Shown here in pieces: positions 1-9,079 of a stretch of 64,000 nucleotides of DNA. Within the stretch, counting starts at the first letter, position 1. Every line of letters starts with the position of its first letter. The translations under genes were made by a program, and so were the position numbers. The DNA is from Cohnella endophytica. Its GTDB lineage: Bacteria > Bacillota > Bacilli > Paenibacillales > Paenibacillaceae. Location of the stretch: assembly GCF_003628305.1 (NCBI RefSeq), contig NZ_RBZM01000014.1, positions 36,241-100,240 of the forward strand, in the 5' to 3' direction. The notes beneath the pieces are model-generated. The model ran no database searches. It was not told the DNA's origin and worked only from the letters and a program-made list of their open reading frames with translations.

Positions 1-95
1 TCGAGCGTAACCAGTAATTCCGCTTCGCCGTTGCTTAGGTATAAACAATTACCCCACCGGTCGTTCTGAACTTCCTTAATCGTAATCGTCGCCAT
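1..95 (-). CDS. Mutarotase-like protein, N-terminus only (partial)
   Basis: Only the first 31 codons are inside the window; the gene runs off the left edge. The product starts MATITIKEVQNDRWGN and continues with a Leu-Ser-Asn-Gly-Glu-Ala-Glu-Leu-Leu-Val-Thr stretch. From memory this resembles the N-terminus of a Paenibacillus protein family with a galactose-mutarotase-like beta-sandwich fold. It follows galT by 46 bases on the same strand, so it is probably the last gene of the galactose operon. A GGAGAGG sequence lies about 14 bases before the ATG, a rather long spacing. The function is inferred from the fragment and from the operon position. Confidence 0.55.
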   Translation of the reverse strand, partial: MATITIKEVQNDRWGNCLYLSNGEAELLVTL

Positions 96-141
96 TGCGT
101 CGCCGAGCCCCTCTCCGAACTCTTATTAGGTAAGTTGTAAC

Positions 142-1740
142 CTATGCCAGCCCTGCCGTTGCCAAGAACCTGAGGAATGCCGCGCGTCCGTTCTCGTTCC
201 CCTTGTACACTCCGGCGTCCTGCAATACGGCGTAGAATTTGTCGCCCACGTCCGCCTGCAATAACAAACTCACGGCCTCGTCGGACCCGTCCGTCCCGTA
301 CAGGTCGACAAGGTTCCAGATCCAGTCCGCATGCTTGTTTAACGGATGTTCGGGCTTCTCGAGGGCCTCTTCGTCATACGAGGCTCGTCCGGATAGAATA
401 TCCGCGATAAGGCCAAGCTCAGCTTGCAACCGTCCTGGCAACACCGCCAAGCCCATCACTTCAATGAGCCCGATATTTTCCTTCTTTATGTGATGAAGCT
501 CTTGATGCGGATGGAAAATTCCGTCCGGATGTTCCGCGCTCGTACGATTGTTGCGGAGCACCAAGTCCAACTCGTATTCTCCGTTATCCTTGAATCTTGC
601 GATCGGCGTAATCGTGTTATGCTCGGTCCTTGCTCCGGCATTCTCGCTGAAGGCGATAATGTCGGCGGAGGGGTCGCTGTAACCGCGCCATTGGGAGAGA
701 ACTTCCGTAGCGACGCTCAGAATCGCTTTTCGATTGGAGGAACGAAGTCTCAGAACGGACATCGGCCATTTGACGATTCCGAGCTTCACATCCGGTTCCA
801 AAGCGCATGTCCGCCATTCCAGAACGTTCGCCTGCTCCATCGGGAACGTATGGCGTCCGCCTTGGAAGTGATCGTGGTCGAGAATCGAACCGCCTACGAT
901 CGGAAGATCGGCGTTCGAACCGATGAAATAATGCGGGAAATGCTCCACGAAATCCAACAATCGGCTAAACGTCGCGGACGAGATTTGCATCGGAATATGC
1001 TCGCCGCGGAAAATAATGCTGTGCTCATTGTAATACACATAAGGCGAGTATTGAAAGTACCAAGACTCCTCCCGCAGCTTCAAAGGCAGCACGCGCAAGT
1101 TCTGCCGCGCGGGATGATCAAGACGACCCGCATAGCCGACGTTTTCCTTGCATAACAAGCATTTCGGATAGTTCGGCCGCTTCGATGCCATCGTCTTGAG
1201 CAACGCGATTTCTTTCGGATCTTTCTCCGGCTTGGACAGGTTAACCGTAATCTCCAGTTCGCCGTCCTCTGTACGGTGCTTCCAATAACCGTTCTTCCGA
1301 ATTCTGTCCATGCGAATATAATTGGAATCGATGTTCAGCTTATAGAACCAATCGGTCGCCGCCGCCACTCCATGTTGCTCGGTCAGACGCCGGAATTCGC
1401 GCGCCGTCTCGGACGGTCTCGGGATCAGCAAGCCCATAATGCGGGCATCGAACAGATCGCGGTACGTAAGCGTATCATCCGGCACCAAGTTGAAGGCAAC
1501 CGCGGCGTCGAGCAACGGCGCAAGCAATGGCACCGGGCTTTCCGGGAGATCGCCGGGCGCGATGAGCGCATTGTCCGCGGGTTCTTTCGTCTGGAACAAG
1601 TCCAATAAGGCATTGCGTGACGCTTCGATATCCAATGTATCGATAAGTCCGTTATGGTAAGCGAACGCTACCAGCCGTTCTATGGCTAGAGCCAACGATG
1701 ATTCGGACGGAACGGCCGAGTTCGGCTCAGATGTGTTCAT
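142..1740 (-). CDS. galT: UDP-glucose--hexose-1-phosphate uridylyltransferase (class II GalT)
   Basis: Leloir pathway enzyme that exchanges UMP between UDP-glucose and galactose-1-phosphate in the cytoplasm. The 532-residue length is that of the Firmicutes-type class II family, against about 350 for the E. coli type. Visible marks include a CLLC pair in the middle, the stretch GGSILDHDHFQGG with its histidine cluster, and a later HHIKKENIG motif. The ATG is preceded by GAGGAGG at nine bases. The gene follows galE by 26 bases and is co-transcribed with galK and galE. Confidence 0.97.
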   Translation of the reverse strand: MNTSEPNSAVPSESSLALAIERLVAFAYHNGLIDTLDIEASRNALLDLFQTKEPADNALIAPGDLPESPVPLLAPLLDAAVAFNLVPDDTLTYRDLFDARIMGLLIPRPSETAREFRRLTEQHGVAAATDWFYKLNIDSNYIRMDRIRKNGYWKHRTEDGELEITVNLSKPEKDPKEIALLKTMASKRPNYPKCLLCKENVGYAGRLDHPARQNLRVLPLKLREESWYFQYSPYVYYNEHSIIFRGEHIPMQISSATFSRLLDFVEHFPHYFIGSNADLPIVGGSILDHDHFQGGRHTFPMEQANVLEWRTCALEPDVKLGIVKWPMSVLRLRSSNRKAILSVATEVLSQWRGYSDPSADIIAFSENAGARTEHNTITPIARFKDNGEYELDLVLRNNRTSAEHPDGIFHPHQELHHIKKENIGLIEVMGLAVLPGRLQAELGLIADILSGRASYDEEALEKPEHPLNKHADWIWNLVDLYGTDGSDEAVSLLLQADVGDKFYAVLQDAGVYKGNENGRAAFLRFLATAGLA

Positions 1741-1766
1741 GTTGCGTTACCTCCTCAAACCGACTA

Positions 1767-2753
1767 TTACTTCCCGTATCCGTTCGGATGTTGCTGATGC
1801 CAACGCCATGCGCTGCCGATGATGTCCTCGAGCTTCTCTCGACGCGGAGCCCATCCCAGTTCGTTGCGGGCGCGTGCGGAAGAGGCGATCAACACCGCCG
1901 GATCTCCCGCGCGGCGCGGTTCGATCTTCGCGGGAATGGAGTGGCCCGTCACTTGGCGGGAAACGTCCACTACCTGCTTCACGGAGTAACCATTGCCGCT
2001 TCCGAGATTGTAGATCGCGCTTTCTCCGCCTTCGCGCAACCGCTCAAGCGCGAGAATGTGCGCGTCCGCCAAGTCGCTGACGTGAATATAATCGCGTATG
2101 CAAGTGCCGTCTTCCGTCGGATAGTCGTCGCCGAAGACGGAGATGAATTCCCTTTGTCCGAGCGCTACTTGAAGGACCAAAGGTACGATATGCGTTTCCG
2201 GGCTGTGATCTTCGCCGATTCGGCCGGAATCATGCGCGCCTGCCGCATTGAAGTATCTGAGCGAGATGAACTTGATGCCGTGGGCGGTGTCGAACCAACG
2301 GATCATTTTCTCCATCGCAAGCTTCGTTTCCCCATACGCGTTCGTTGGAACGGTGCGGTCGTACTCGTCGATCGGAACCCGTTCCGGCTCTCCGTAAGTC
2401 GCCGCAGTCGAGGAGAATACGATGCGGGAAACGCCCGCCTTCTGCATCTGCTCCAGCAAGCATAACGTTCCGTAAACATTGTTGTGATAGTATTTCCCCG
2501 GATCCTTCATGCTCTCGCCCACTAGCGAATTCGCTGCGAAATGAATGACGCCATCGATATCGTTCTCTTGAAAGACGCGCGCGAGGAAATCCGGGTCGCG
2601 CAGATCGCCTTCGTACAACTTGCCTCCGAGAATCGCTTCCCGGTGTCCTTGGTACATATTATCGACGATGACGACTTGCTCTCCCTTTTCCAACAAAGCC
2701 GCTACCGCATGGGAACCGATATACCCCGCGCCACCCGTTACTAGAACCGCCAT
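1767..2753 (-). CDS. galE: UDP-glucose 4-epimerase
   Basis: Interconverts UDP-galactose and UDP-glucose. This is a 328-residue extended short-chain dehydrogenase. The NAD-binding GGAGYIGSH motif is at residues 7-15, and the catalytic Ser-Thr pair and YxxxK are in SSTAATYGEP and NAYGETKLAMEK. The C-terminal Arg-Arg-Ala-Gly-Asp-Pro sugar-binding motif is present. Only three bases separate the galK stop from this ATG, and its ribosome site (GAGGAGGCG) lies inside the end of galK, so translation is probably coupled. Confidence 0.97.
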   Translation of the reverse strand: MAVLVTGGAGYIGSHAVAALLEKGEQVVIVDNMYQGHREAILGGKLYEGDLRDPDFLARVFQENDIDGVIHFAANSLVGESMKDPGKYYHNNVYGTLCLLEQMQKAGVSRIVFSSTAATYGEPERVPIDEYDRTVPTNAYGETKLAMEKMIRWFDTAHGIKFISLRYFNAAGAHDSGRIGEDHSPETHIVPLVLQVALGQREFISVFGDDYPTEDGTCIRDYIHVSDLADAHILALERLREGGESAIYNLGSGNGYSVKQVVDVSRQVTGHSIPAKIEPRRAGDPAVLIASSARARNELGWAPRREKLEDIIGSAWRWHQQHPNGYGK

Positions 2754-2756
2754 CGT

Positions 2757-3938
2757 TTACGCCTCCTCTTTCAATTCGCGAACGCCGTCGCCGATATCGC
2801 ATACATAGAACGCCGGTTTAAGTCCGGTTGCCGCTTCGTATTTCTCGCCCACTTCGGAAATAAATCGTTCGACGGAATCTTGATGAACCAACGACACCGT
2901 ACAACCCCCGAAGCCTGCGCCCGTCATGCGCGAGCCGAGAACTCCCGGCACGGAACGCGCGGCGTCTACCATCGTATCCAACTCGATTCCCGTCACCTCG
3001 TACAAATCGCGCAAGGAATCATGAGAAGCGTTCATCAATCGGCCGAACGCGGCCAGATCATTCGCCTTCAGTACTTCCATCGAGCGCGCTACGCGGTCGA
3101 TTTCCTCCACGACGTGACGCGCGCGACGGCGAACCGTTTCGTCTTGAATCAGATGCTCGTTCGCTTCGTACTCCGCGAGCGTCAATTGTCCGAGCAGAGT
3201 AAGCTCGGGAAACGCTTGCTTTAATTGCTGAACGGCTTGCTCGCATTGCGAGCGGCGTTCGTTGTATTTGGAATCCACGAGCCCGCGGCGCTTGTTCGTA
3301 TTGCCGATAACGAGCTTGTAATCTCCCGATTCGAATGGAACGAGCTCATACTTGAGCGTGTCGCAGTCCAACAGAATGGCATGATTCGCGCGGCCGTTCG
3401 CTACCGCGAACTGATCCATGATGCCGCATTTGACGCCGATGAATTCGTTCTCCGCATGCTGCGACCATACCGCGATCTGAACCGTATCCGTAGACTTGCC
3501 TTCCAGCGTCAGCAAGGCATATGCCGTTACGACCTCGATCGAAGCCGAAGAGGATAAGCCCGCGCCGTTCGGGATTTCGCCATGATATAAGAAATTATAG
3601 CTTTTGCTTAAGTCGATTCCTCGTTGCTTCAATTCCCATACGACGCCCTTAGGATAATTCGCCCAATCGTCCTCTTCCGAGAAAACGACGTCTTCTAACG
3701 ACGATTCCTTGCCTTCCGGGAAATTCGTGGACGCGAAGCCAAGCTTGCGATCTTTCCTTGGAGCGATGAGCAGCGTAGTTCCGAACGTAAGCGCGGCCGG
3801 GAAAACGGAGCCGCCGTTATAATCCGTATGCTCGCCGATCAGATTGACCCGGCCAGGAGCGTGAAATACCGAAATCTCGGTTTCGTTGCCCCCGAACTGC
3901 TGAACGAACTTCATCTTCAACTCTGTTAGCTGTGCCAT
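2757..3938 (-). CDS. galK: Galactokinase
   Basis: Phosphorylates alpha-D-galactose at C1 with ATP, the first step of the Leloir pathway. It belongs to the GHMP kinase family: the galactokinase signature GRVNLIGEHTDYNGG is near residue 30, the ATP-binding GAGLSSSASIE in the first third, and GSRMTGAGFGGC near the C-terminus. The chosen ATG (393 residues, the usual family length) is 12 bases from AAGGAG; an ATG three codons upstream at 3947 is possible but too close to the ribosome site. First gene of the gal operon, transcribed away from the AraC-type regulator. Confidence 0.96.
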   Translation of the reverse strand: MAQLTELKMKFVQQFGGNETEISVFHAPGRVNLIGEHTDYNGGSVFPAALTFGTTLLIAPRKDRKLGFASTNFPEGKESSLEDVVFSEEDDWANYPKGVVWELKQRGIDLSKSYNFLYHGEIPNGAGLSSSASIEVVTAYALLTLEGKSTDTVQIAVWSQHAENEFIGVKCGIMDQFAVANGRANHAILLDCDTLKYELVPFESGDYKLVIGNTNKRRGLVDSKYNERRSQCEQAVQQLKQAFPELTLLGQLTLAEYEANEHLIQDETVRRRARHVVEEIDRVARSMEVLKANDLAAFGRLMNASHDSLRDLYEVTGIELDTMVDAARSVPGVLGSRMTGAGFGGCTVSLVHQDSVERFISEVGEKYEAATGLKPAFYVCDIGDGVRELKEEA

Positions 3939-3977
3939 CTTGAGCATCCTCTCTCCTTGGAACCGTTGTTTGTATTC

Positions 3978-4038
3978 AGTATAACGAAATACGGCCATCT
4001 TGAGAAATGGCGGGATATGCTTTACATATGGAGAAATG
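3978..4038 (-). promoter_or_regulatory. gal operon promoter with two direct-repeat operator boxes
   Basis: Read on the minus strand there is a good -10 box TATACT (3978-3983) with no convincing -35, as expected for an activator-dependent promoter. Upstream are two direct copies of a 14-mer, seen on the plus strand as CATCTTGAGAAATG (3996-4009) and CATATGGAGAAATG (4025-4038). They match at 12 of 14 positions and start 29 bp apart, close to three helical turns. AraC-type activators usually bind direct repeats next to or over the -35, so I infer these are sites for the divergent regulator. Confidence 0.5.
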
Positions 4039-4116
4039 TGACTTTCCGAGACCAAAACAAACCCCTTTCATGGTATGATAGTCCTATTCAATCCAAGCAG
4101 ACGAAGGTGGTTTCGC

Positions 4117-5001
4117 ATGAGCACAATCCCCACATACCGCGTCGCGTCTAACCCCGTTAGATTTCTTGCCCGGGAGCTCACCGTGCTGTTCGCCGGAGAA
4201 AGCCAAACAAACCCGTTGCATCGCATTGGGCCTAAAGTCGTCGATTATTACTTGCTTCATCATGTGCTATCGGGCAAAGGAGTGTTTCGCGCGGGGGATT
4301 TCGAAGCCGAGCTGACGGCCGGGGACAGCTTCCTGATCCACCCCGGACAGCTCTTTCATTATGTCTCGGACGAGGCAGAGCCTTGGAGATACCGATGGGT
4401 TGCATTCGCGGGCACGCAGGCGGAAGCTCTCGTCGCGGAAGCCGGGATAGGCCCTTCCAGGCCAGTCGTCCGGTCAGGAGCCAGTCGCACGCCCGGAGAT
4501 CGCTGCCGCTCCGTCTACGAAGCATTCCGCGAGCGCGGAAGCTCCGCGTCGCTCGCGGCGACCGGGCACCTTCATTTGCTGTTCGCGGGACTGCAAGAAG
4601 CCGTCGCCGAGGGAACGACAGACGCACTACGCCCTGATTCGCACAGCGAAGAACTCGTGCGCCAAGTGGCCGGATATTTATCAACGCAATACGCGGAGCC
4701 GATCTCGATCGAAGGCATGGCGGAGTCGTTAGGTTACAATCGCGCGTATTTGTCCAGACTCTTCAAGCAGCGCACGGGGGTCTCGCCCGTCACTTTCCTT
4801 ACCAGGCAACGCGTCGACCACGGTCGGCGTTTATTGCGCGAGCGACCGGAATTGACCGTGGAGCAGATCGCCTCCTCCGTTGGTTTTCAGGACGCGTTAT
4901 ATTTCTCCAAGCAATTCCGCCGCTGGTACGGGCAGGCGCCGACGGATTATCGAGCATCCGTCGGCACTGCTCCGATCCGAAAGCCGCACCTATCCCCCTA
5001 A
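4117..5001 (+). CDS. AraC-family transcriptional regulator (probable gal activator)
   Basis: A 294-residue regulator with an N-terminal cupin-like sensing domain (GKGVFRAGDFEAELTAGDSF then HPGQLFHY) and two C-terminal helix-turn-helix motifs. The second contains the AraC signature VGFQDALYFSKQFRRWYGQAP. The start at 4117 is chosen because GAAGGTGG precedes it; an upstream ATG at 4075 would lie in the promoter region. It is divergent from galK and likely senses galactose or a metabolite, though the ligand is not shown by sequence. Its stop overlaps the stop of the convergent asparaginase gene by four bases. Confidence 0.88.
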   Translation: MSTIPTYRVASNPVRFLARELTVLFAGESQTNPLHRIGPKVVDYYLLHHVLSGKGVFRAGDFEAELTAGDSFLIHPGQLFHYVSDEAEPWRYRWVAFAGTQAEALVAEAGIGPSRPVVRSGASRTPGDRCRSVYEAFRERGSSASLAATGHLHLLFAGLQEAVAEGTTDALRPDSHSEELVRQVAGYLSTQYAEPISIEGMAESLGYNRAYLSRLFKQRTGVSPVTFLTRQRVDHGRRLLRERPELTVEQIASSVGFQDALYFSKQFRRWYGQAPTDYRASVGTAPIRKPHLSP

Positions 5002-6008
5002 GTCAAGTCGAACGTCGCTTCCCAACTGCCGGCAAGCTCCTTCGCATCGTTCCGGAATTCGGAAGGGAATACGGACTCCAGCTTGCTTCGAGTGTCCTCC
5101 GAGATGCCGCCTAGTTGCGAGAGGATGGTTTTGACGATATGCGGCCAGGCGATCTCGGTGCCGTCCGAAACGGCAAGCGCCACGCCAAGCCGCTCCTTTC
5201 GCAATCCGAACGCGAACACGCCGTGGGCGCCGCTCTTCGCGATGACGTTCGGATCTTCCAGCAAGATGCTGGCCAGACGGTAACGACCTTCGACAAGCTC
5301 CGGATAGGCATGCATGGCGGCGGTTATGCGAATAGCCCCGGCGATCGATGCCCCATCCTTCGCGAGCTCCGGGCTGGCCAGCCTTCCGTAAGCGAGCGCC
5401 AGTCGGCCAAGCGGCATGGCCGCTACCGGAAATCCGCAACCGTCTTTGCCGATCGTTACTTGTTCTCTTTCCGCACCCGTCCAAAGCTTCAAACGACGAA
5501 CGATCTCTTGTTGCGCGGGGTGATCGGGATGGATATAGCCTTCAAGCGGCCAGCCCTTGAGCTTGCTCCAAGCGAGAACGCCGAGATGTTTGCCCGCGCA
5601 CGTATGAAATAACTTGCGCGGTTTCCCTCCCGCGGCCGCATATTCATCCCTGGCTTGACGGCCGACCGGCATAGTCGGCTGTATAGCGAGCAAATCCTCG
5701 TCCAACCCCGTTAAGCTCAGGAATTTCTCCAACGTAGCGATCTGTTCTTTGCTTCCCCGGTGGGATGCCGCCATCAGCGCCAAATTTCTTTCTTCGTAGC
5801 CATAAGCTTCCGCCGCTCCGTCCAACAAAGAAGCGATCGCTTGAATCGGTTTGGCGGTCGAACGGACGTAAGTTGCCGAACGGACATCTCCCCATTCATG
5901 CAGCGTTTGGCCGTCCACGGCCGAAACAATGCTAATCCGTCCCCGGTGAACGTTCTCCGTCAAGCCTCCGCGTTTCATTATAATCAAAGGTTTGTCCTGT
6001 ATCGTCAT
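4998..6008 (-). CDS. L-asparaginase II (Rhizobium etli-type)
   Basis: A 336-residue protein of the thermolabile asparaginase II family, unrelated to the E. coli AnsA/AnsB fold. It hydrolyses L-asparagine to aspartate and ammonia. Family hallmarks are YVRSTAKPIQA, LALMAASHRGS, the HTCAGKHLG motif and KDGCGFPV. There is no signal peptide, so it is cytoplasmic. The gene stands alone, convergent with the AraC regulator. The ribosome site (GAGATGAGA) is weak. Confidence 0.9.
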   Translation of the reverse strand: MTIQDKPLIIMKRGGLTENVHRGRISIVSAVDGQTLHEWGDVRSATYVRSTAKPIQAIASLLDGAAEAYGYEERNLALMAASHRGSKEQIATLEKFLSLTGLDEDLLAIQPTMPVGRQARDEYAAAGGKPRKLFHTCAGKHLGVLAWSKLKGWPLEGYIHPDHPAQQEIVRRLKLWTGAEREQVTIGKDGCGFPVAAMPLGRLALAYGRLASPELAKDGASIAGAIRITAAMHAYPELVEGRYRLASILLEDPNVIAKSGAHGVFAFGLRKERLGVALAVSDGTEIAWPHIVKTILSQLGGISEDTRSKLESVFPSEFRNDAKELAGSWEATFDLT

Positions 6009-6057
6009 CGTATTCTCATCTCGATTCTCTATGATCGTTATACTATCCTAACACAAA

Positions 6058-6085
6058 CAAAAGACCGACCCAACATCGGTCAGTC
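6058..6085 (-). terminator. Rho-independent terminator after the GT2 gene
   Basis: On the minus strand AAGACTGACC pairs with GGTCGGTCTT with one mismatch, followed by TTTTGTTTGTGT. It lies 35 bases after the stop of the glycosyltransferase gene. Confidence 0.75.
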
Positions 6086-6119
6086 TTCTGCGCGAATGTT
6101 CGCATTGGAAACGTGCTGC

Positions 6120-7121
6120 CTAACGATATGCCCTTTCGCCGACTTTGACGATATCCCGCTCCCTGGAAGGCTCGTCCTCGATCGAAGCGAAATTGATCGC
6201 TTCCGATACGAGATACAGCGGGCGTCCTTTCGACTCTTCGTATGTTCGGCCGATATACTCGCCGAGGACGCCGAGCAACGACAAGGTGATCCCATGGAAC
6301 AGCAAGCTGATCGCGACCAACGAGGTCCACCCCTGCTGCGTCGAGTGGGTGAAGAAGTGCTGATAAAGCACGACGAACAAATAGACGAAACCGATCGCGG
6401 ACAAGACGAAACCGAGTACGCTCGCGATCTTCAGCGGCTTCGTGGAGAACGACGTCATCGCGTCCAGCGATAGCTTGATCATTTTGCGAAGCGGATACTT
6501 AGTCTCTCCCGCGAATCGCTCGTCGCGCACGTAATCGACGGAGGTTTGCTTGAAGCCGGCCCAACTGACCATCCCGCGAATGAAACGGCTACGCTCTCTC
6601 ATCGAAGTGAGCGCGTCGCATACTTTGCGGTCCATAAGCCGGAAATCTCCCGTATCGACGGGAATGTTAACCGAAGTCATAGAACGGAGGAGCCGATAGA
6701 ACATCGCGGCCGTCAATTTCTTGAACGCGGATTCGCCTTTCCGTTCGATTCGCTTCCCGTATACGACGTCGTAGCCTTCGCGCCAACGAGCAACCATATC
6801 GGCAATAAGCTCCGGCGGGTCTTGAAGGTCCGCGTCGATCAACACGACGGTCCGCCCGCTCGAGTGGTCCATTCCCGCGGTTACGGCGATCTGGTGACCG
6901 AAGTTGCGGGAAAACTCCACTAATTTCACGCTTGAGTCCGTCGCGCATAGATTTCTCACGATGTCCGCCGTCCGATCGCGGCTGCCGTCATTCACGAACA
7001 CGATCTCGTAAGTTTCTCCCAAGCTGTCCAATACCGTCTTCAAACGCCGGTACGTTACTTCGATGACTTCTTCCTCGTTGTACATCGGAACGACAACGGA
7101 AAGGAAACATCCTTTCGCCAC
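6120..7121 (-). CDS. Membrane-anchored GT2 glycosyltransferase (DPM1/GtrB-like)
   Basis: A 333-residue polyprenyl-phosphate sugar synthase-type enzyme. The catalytic GT-A domain covers residues 1-225 with VVVPMYNEEE, the DGSRDRT motif and DADLQDPPE (the DXD equivalent). Two transmembrane helices follow at about 238-258 and 272-295. Such enzymes charge undecaprenyl phosphate with a hexose. It starts with GTG, supported by AAAGGGG ten bases upstream. It follows the PMT-family gene by 15 bases, which suggests it makes the lipid-linked donor that the PMT enzyme uses. Confidence 0.92.
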   Translation of the reverse strand: MAKGCFLSVVVPMYNEEEVIEVTYRRLKTVLDSLGETYEIVFVNDGSRDRTADIVRNLCATDSSVKLVEFSRNFGHQIAVTAGMDHSSGRTVVLIDADLQDPPELIADMVARWREGYDVVYGKRIERKGESAFKKLTAAMFYRLLRSMTSVNIPVDTGDFRLMDRKVCDALTSMRERSRFIRGMVSWAGFKQTSVDYVRDERFAGETKYPLRKMIKLSLDAMTSFSTKPLKIASVLGFVLSAIGFVYLFVVLYQHFFTHSTQQGWTSLVAISLLFHGITLSLLGVLGEYIGRTYEESKGRPLYLVSEAINFASIEDEPSRERDIVKVGERAYR

Positions 7122-7136
7122 AAGAAAATCCCCTTT

Positions 7137-8930
7137 CTAAAAACCCCAACTTGGCAGCCACTTCATGGCAAGATCCATCCATTGGCGGCTAATGGTCATT
7201 CCCGTATAAAGCGGATAGAACCAGACGAACACTCCCGCAACTACGATCATGAAAGTATACGTAATCCGACGACCGTAATAGCTGCATTCCTCGAACCAGC
7301 GAAGCATCCAGACGATCGATAAGATAAGCAACGGCACCATCGGAAAATAATGATATAGGAACGTGATGCTTCGCGGCGCGACCATCCACGGAACGTAGAA
7401 GGACAGATACGCCACTCCGAGCGTAAACACGATTCGATCCCGCCTGCGGGCTCCCAACAACCAGGACGCGAGCAATGCGGCGAGTCCCCCCCACCAAATA
7501 ATCGGGTTCCCGATCGCGGCGATGCTCTGCGCATCCCCTTTATGAAGGTCCTTGCCTCCGTAATACCACACCGGCCGTATCATCAAAGGCCAAGTATACC
7601 ACTTCGAGGCATACGGATGCGCTTCTTTGACCCCTTTGTGATAGTGGTACATGTTTTTCTGATATTGCCACAGATCCTTATAGCTGTCGTCTGCCTTCGT
7701 CGCTTTTAAGTAAGGCACGTAAGATACCGTATAGACCGCCACCGGAACGGCCACGAACAGGATGACGCTGGCCATAAAGGTTAGAATTAACCGTTTGGCT
7801 GTCTTGCGATCCCCCGCGAGACGGCCTTCTCGCCAGCGGCGCATCAAAGCGACGAAGAATAAGATCGCCAGTCCCGCGCCTCCGTACATATAATTCCACT
7901 TGACCGCGGAAGCCGCTCCGAAGAAAAATCCGCTTAACGCGAGATAACCCAATCCGCGGCGAAAGCCTCCATTGCGCCACATCGTCTCGCCGTAGCGGTA
8001 CATCGCGTAAAACATAATGATCGTAAAAGTAACCCCGATAATGTCCACGTTCGCCATACGGGAATGAACCAGATGAAACCCTTCCAGAACGAGAAGCGCC
8101 GTTGCGAGAAACGCGTATCTCGTCCGGGCGAACATCCCTTTGGCGGCGGCATAGAAAACCGGCACCATCAACGTTCCGAATACGGCGGCCATGAACCGCC
8201 ATCCGTAAGGCGTCATGTCGAACATTTTAACCCCGATGGCAAGCAGTACTTTGCCTAACGGCGGATGCGTATTCTCGTAAGGCTCGATCAGCTCGACGAA
8301 CTCGTAAGCCGTGCGTCCGTGATAAATCTCGTCGAAGTACATCGAATTCCGATAATCGGGCCTGTAAGGGGCATATTCCTGCTCGTCGAATACCTCGTTT
8401 CCGCTGCCCTCGGAAGTCGACGCGTTATTATCGCCCAACCGGATGTCATCGACCGGAATAGGCACTTGTACATCTTTGGTGAAAAATGCGGCCTCGTACA
8501 GACGATAGCCCGTCCGCACGGTCGTGAACCGCATATATCTTGCTTCAACCGATTTCTCGTCCAATTTCCAGGTGAACACCCGGTTCGTCTTATGCTCGAC
8601 CTCTAGATAGGTTTCCCAAGTTTGGCCGTCTTTCGACCATTCGATTATCGTATCGCCCGTGGCTCCTGGACCTTCGTAGAGATTGACCCGATCGACTTGT
8701 CTGGCTTGCCCGAAATCGACGGTAAAGTTATCCCCCGCCTTACCTGGCATCCAGAACGTCTGCGGAGCCGAGCGATTGCCCAGGTCGTGGAAGGACAAGA
8801 GGGCTGAAATTACGGTAAGCAATAAAACCAATACGAGATCGAGCGGTCTCCACCGCCGATCCTCCCGGTTCCGGACGGATATCGTTCCCCATTTTACCGG
8901 ACCGGATGCGGGTGTTTCATTCAACTCCAT
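7137..8930 (-). CDS. PMT-family (GT39) mannosyltransferase with a discoidin-like extracellular domain
   Basis: A 597-residue integral membrane protein. A first transmembrane helix (about 33-50) is followed by an extracytoplasmic beta-rich segment of roughly 110 residues (FTVDFGQARQVDRVNLYEG, then FTWKLDEKSVEARYMRF), which looks like an F5/8 type C fold. After it comes the PMT catalytic loop with YFDEIYHGRTAYEF and the ENTHPPLGK motif, then multiple helices. Known PMT enzymes transfer mannose from a lipid phosphate to Ser/Thr or to cell-surface glycans. The ATG at 8930 is chosen for its GAGAGGA site. The partner GT2 gene is immediately downstream. Confidence 0.9.
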   Translation of the reverse strand: MELNETPASGPVKWGTISVRNREDRRWRPLDLVLVLLLTVISALLSFHDLGNRSAPQTFWMPGKAGDNFTVDFGQARQVDRVNLYEGPGATGDTIIEWSKDGQTWETYLEVEHKTNRVFTWKLDEKSVEARYMRFTTVRTGYRLYEAAFFTKDVQVPIPVDDIRLGDNNASTSEGSGNEVFDEQEYAPYRPDYRNSMYFDEIYHGRTAYEFVELIEPYENTHPPLGKVLLAIGVKMFDMTPYGWRFMAAVFGTLMVPVFYAAAKGMFARTRYAFLATALLVLEGFHLVHSRMANVDIIGVTFTIIMFYAMYRYGETMWRNGGFRRGLGYLALSGFFFGAASAVKWNYMYGGAGLAILFFVALMRRWREGRLAGDRKTAKRLILTFMASVILFVAVPVAVYTVSYVPYLKATKADDSYKDLWQYQKNMYHYHKGVKEAHPYASKWYTWPLMIRPVWYYGGKDLHKGDAQSIAAIGNPIIWWGGLAALLASWLLGARRRDRIVFTLGVAYLSFYVPWMVAPRSITFLYHYFPMVPLLILSIVWMLRWFEECSYYGRRITYTFMIVVAGVFVWFYPLYTGMTISRQWMDLAMKWLPSWGF

Positions 8931-8975
8931 GTCTGTCCTCTCTTTCGCCTCGTCGTCGCGTGTTTTCCTGTCCCT

Positions 8976-9005
8976 ATTGTAGTCCAAAGCGCCACTCTCT
9001 GGAAA
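8976..9005 (-). promoter_or_regulatory. Possible sigma-A promoter for the PMT/GT2 pair
   Basis: Minus strand TTTCCA (9000-9005), an 18-base spacer and TACAAT (8976-8981), 46 bases upstream of the PMT start. The -35 is a weak match. Confidence 0.3.
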
Positions 9006-9011
9006 GAGCGC

Positions 9012-9036
9012 GTTTCAACTCGCGGTGAGGGGGTTA
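9012..9036 (+). promoter_or_regulatory. Sigma-B-type promoter of ytxH
   Basis: GTTTCA (9012-9017), a 13-base spacer and GGGTTA (9031-9036), close to the Bacillus sigma-B consensus GTTTAA-N12-15-GGGTAT. The same two hexamers occur upstream of rsbV in this window. Confidence 0.6.
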
Positions 9037-9079
9037 ATGGTCACTAAGGTTGAAATGAACCCTAAGGAGGAAATAATTT

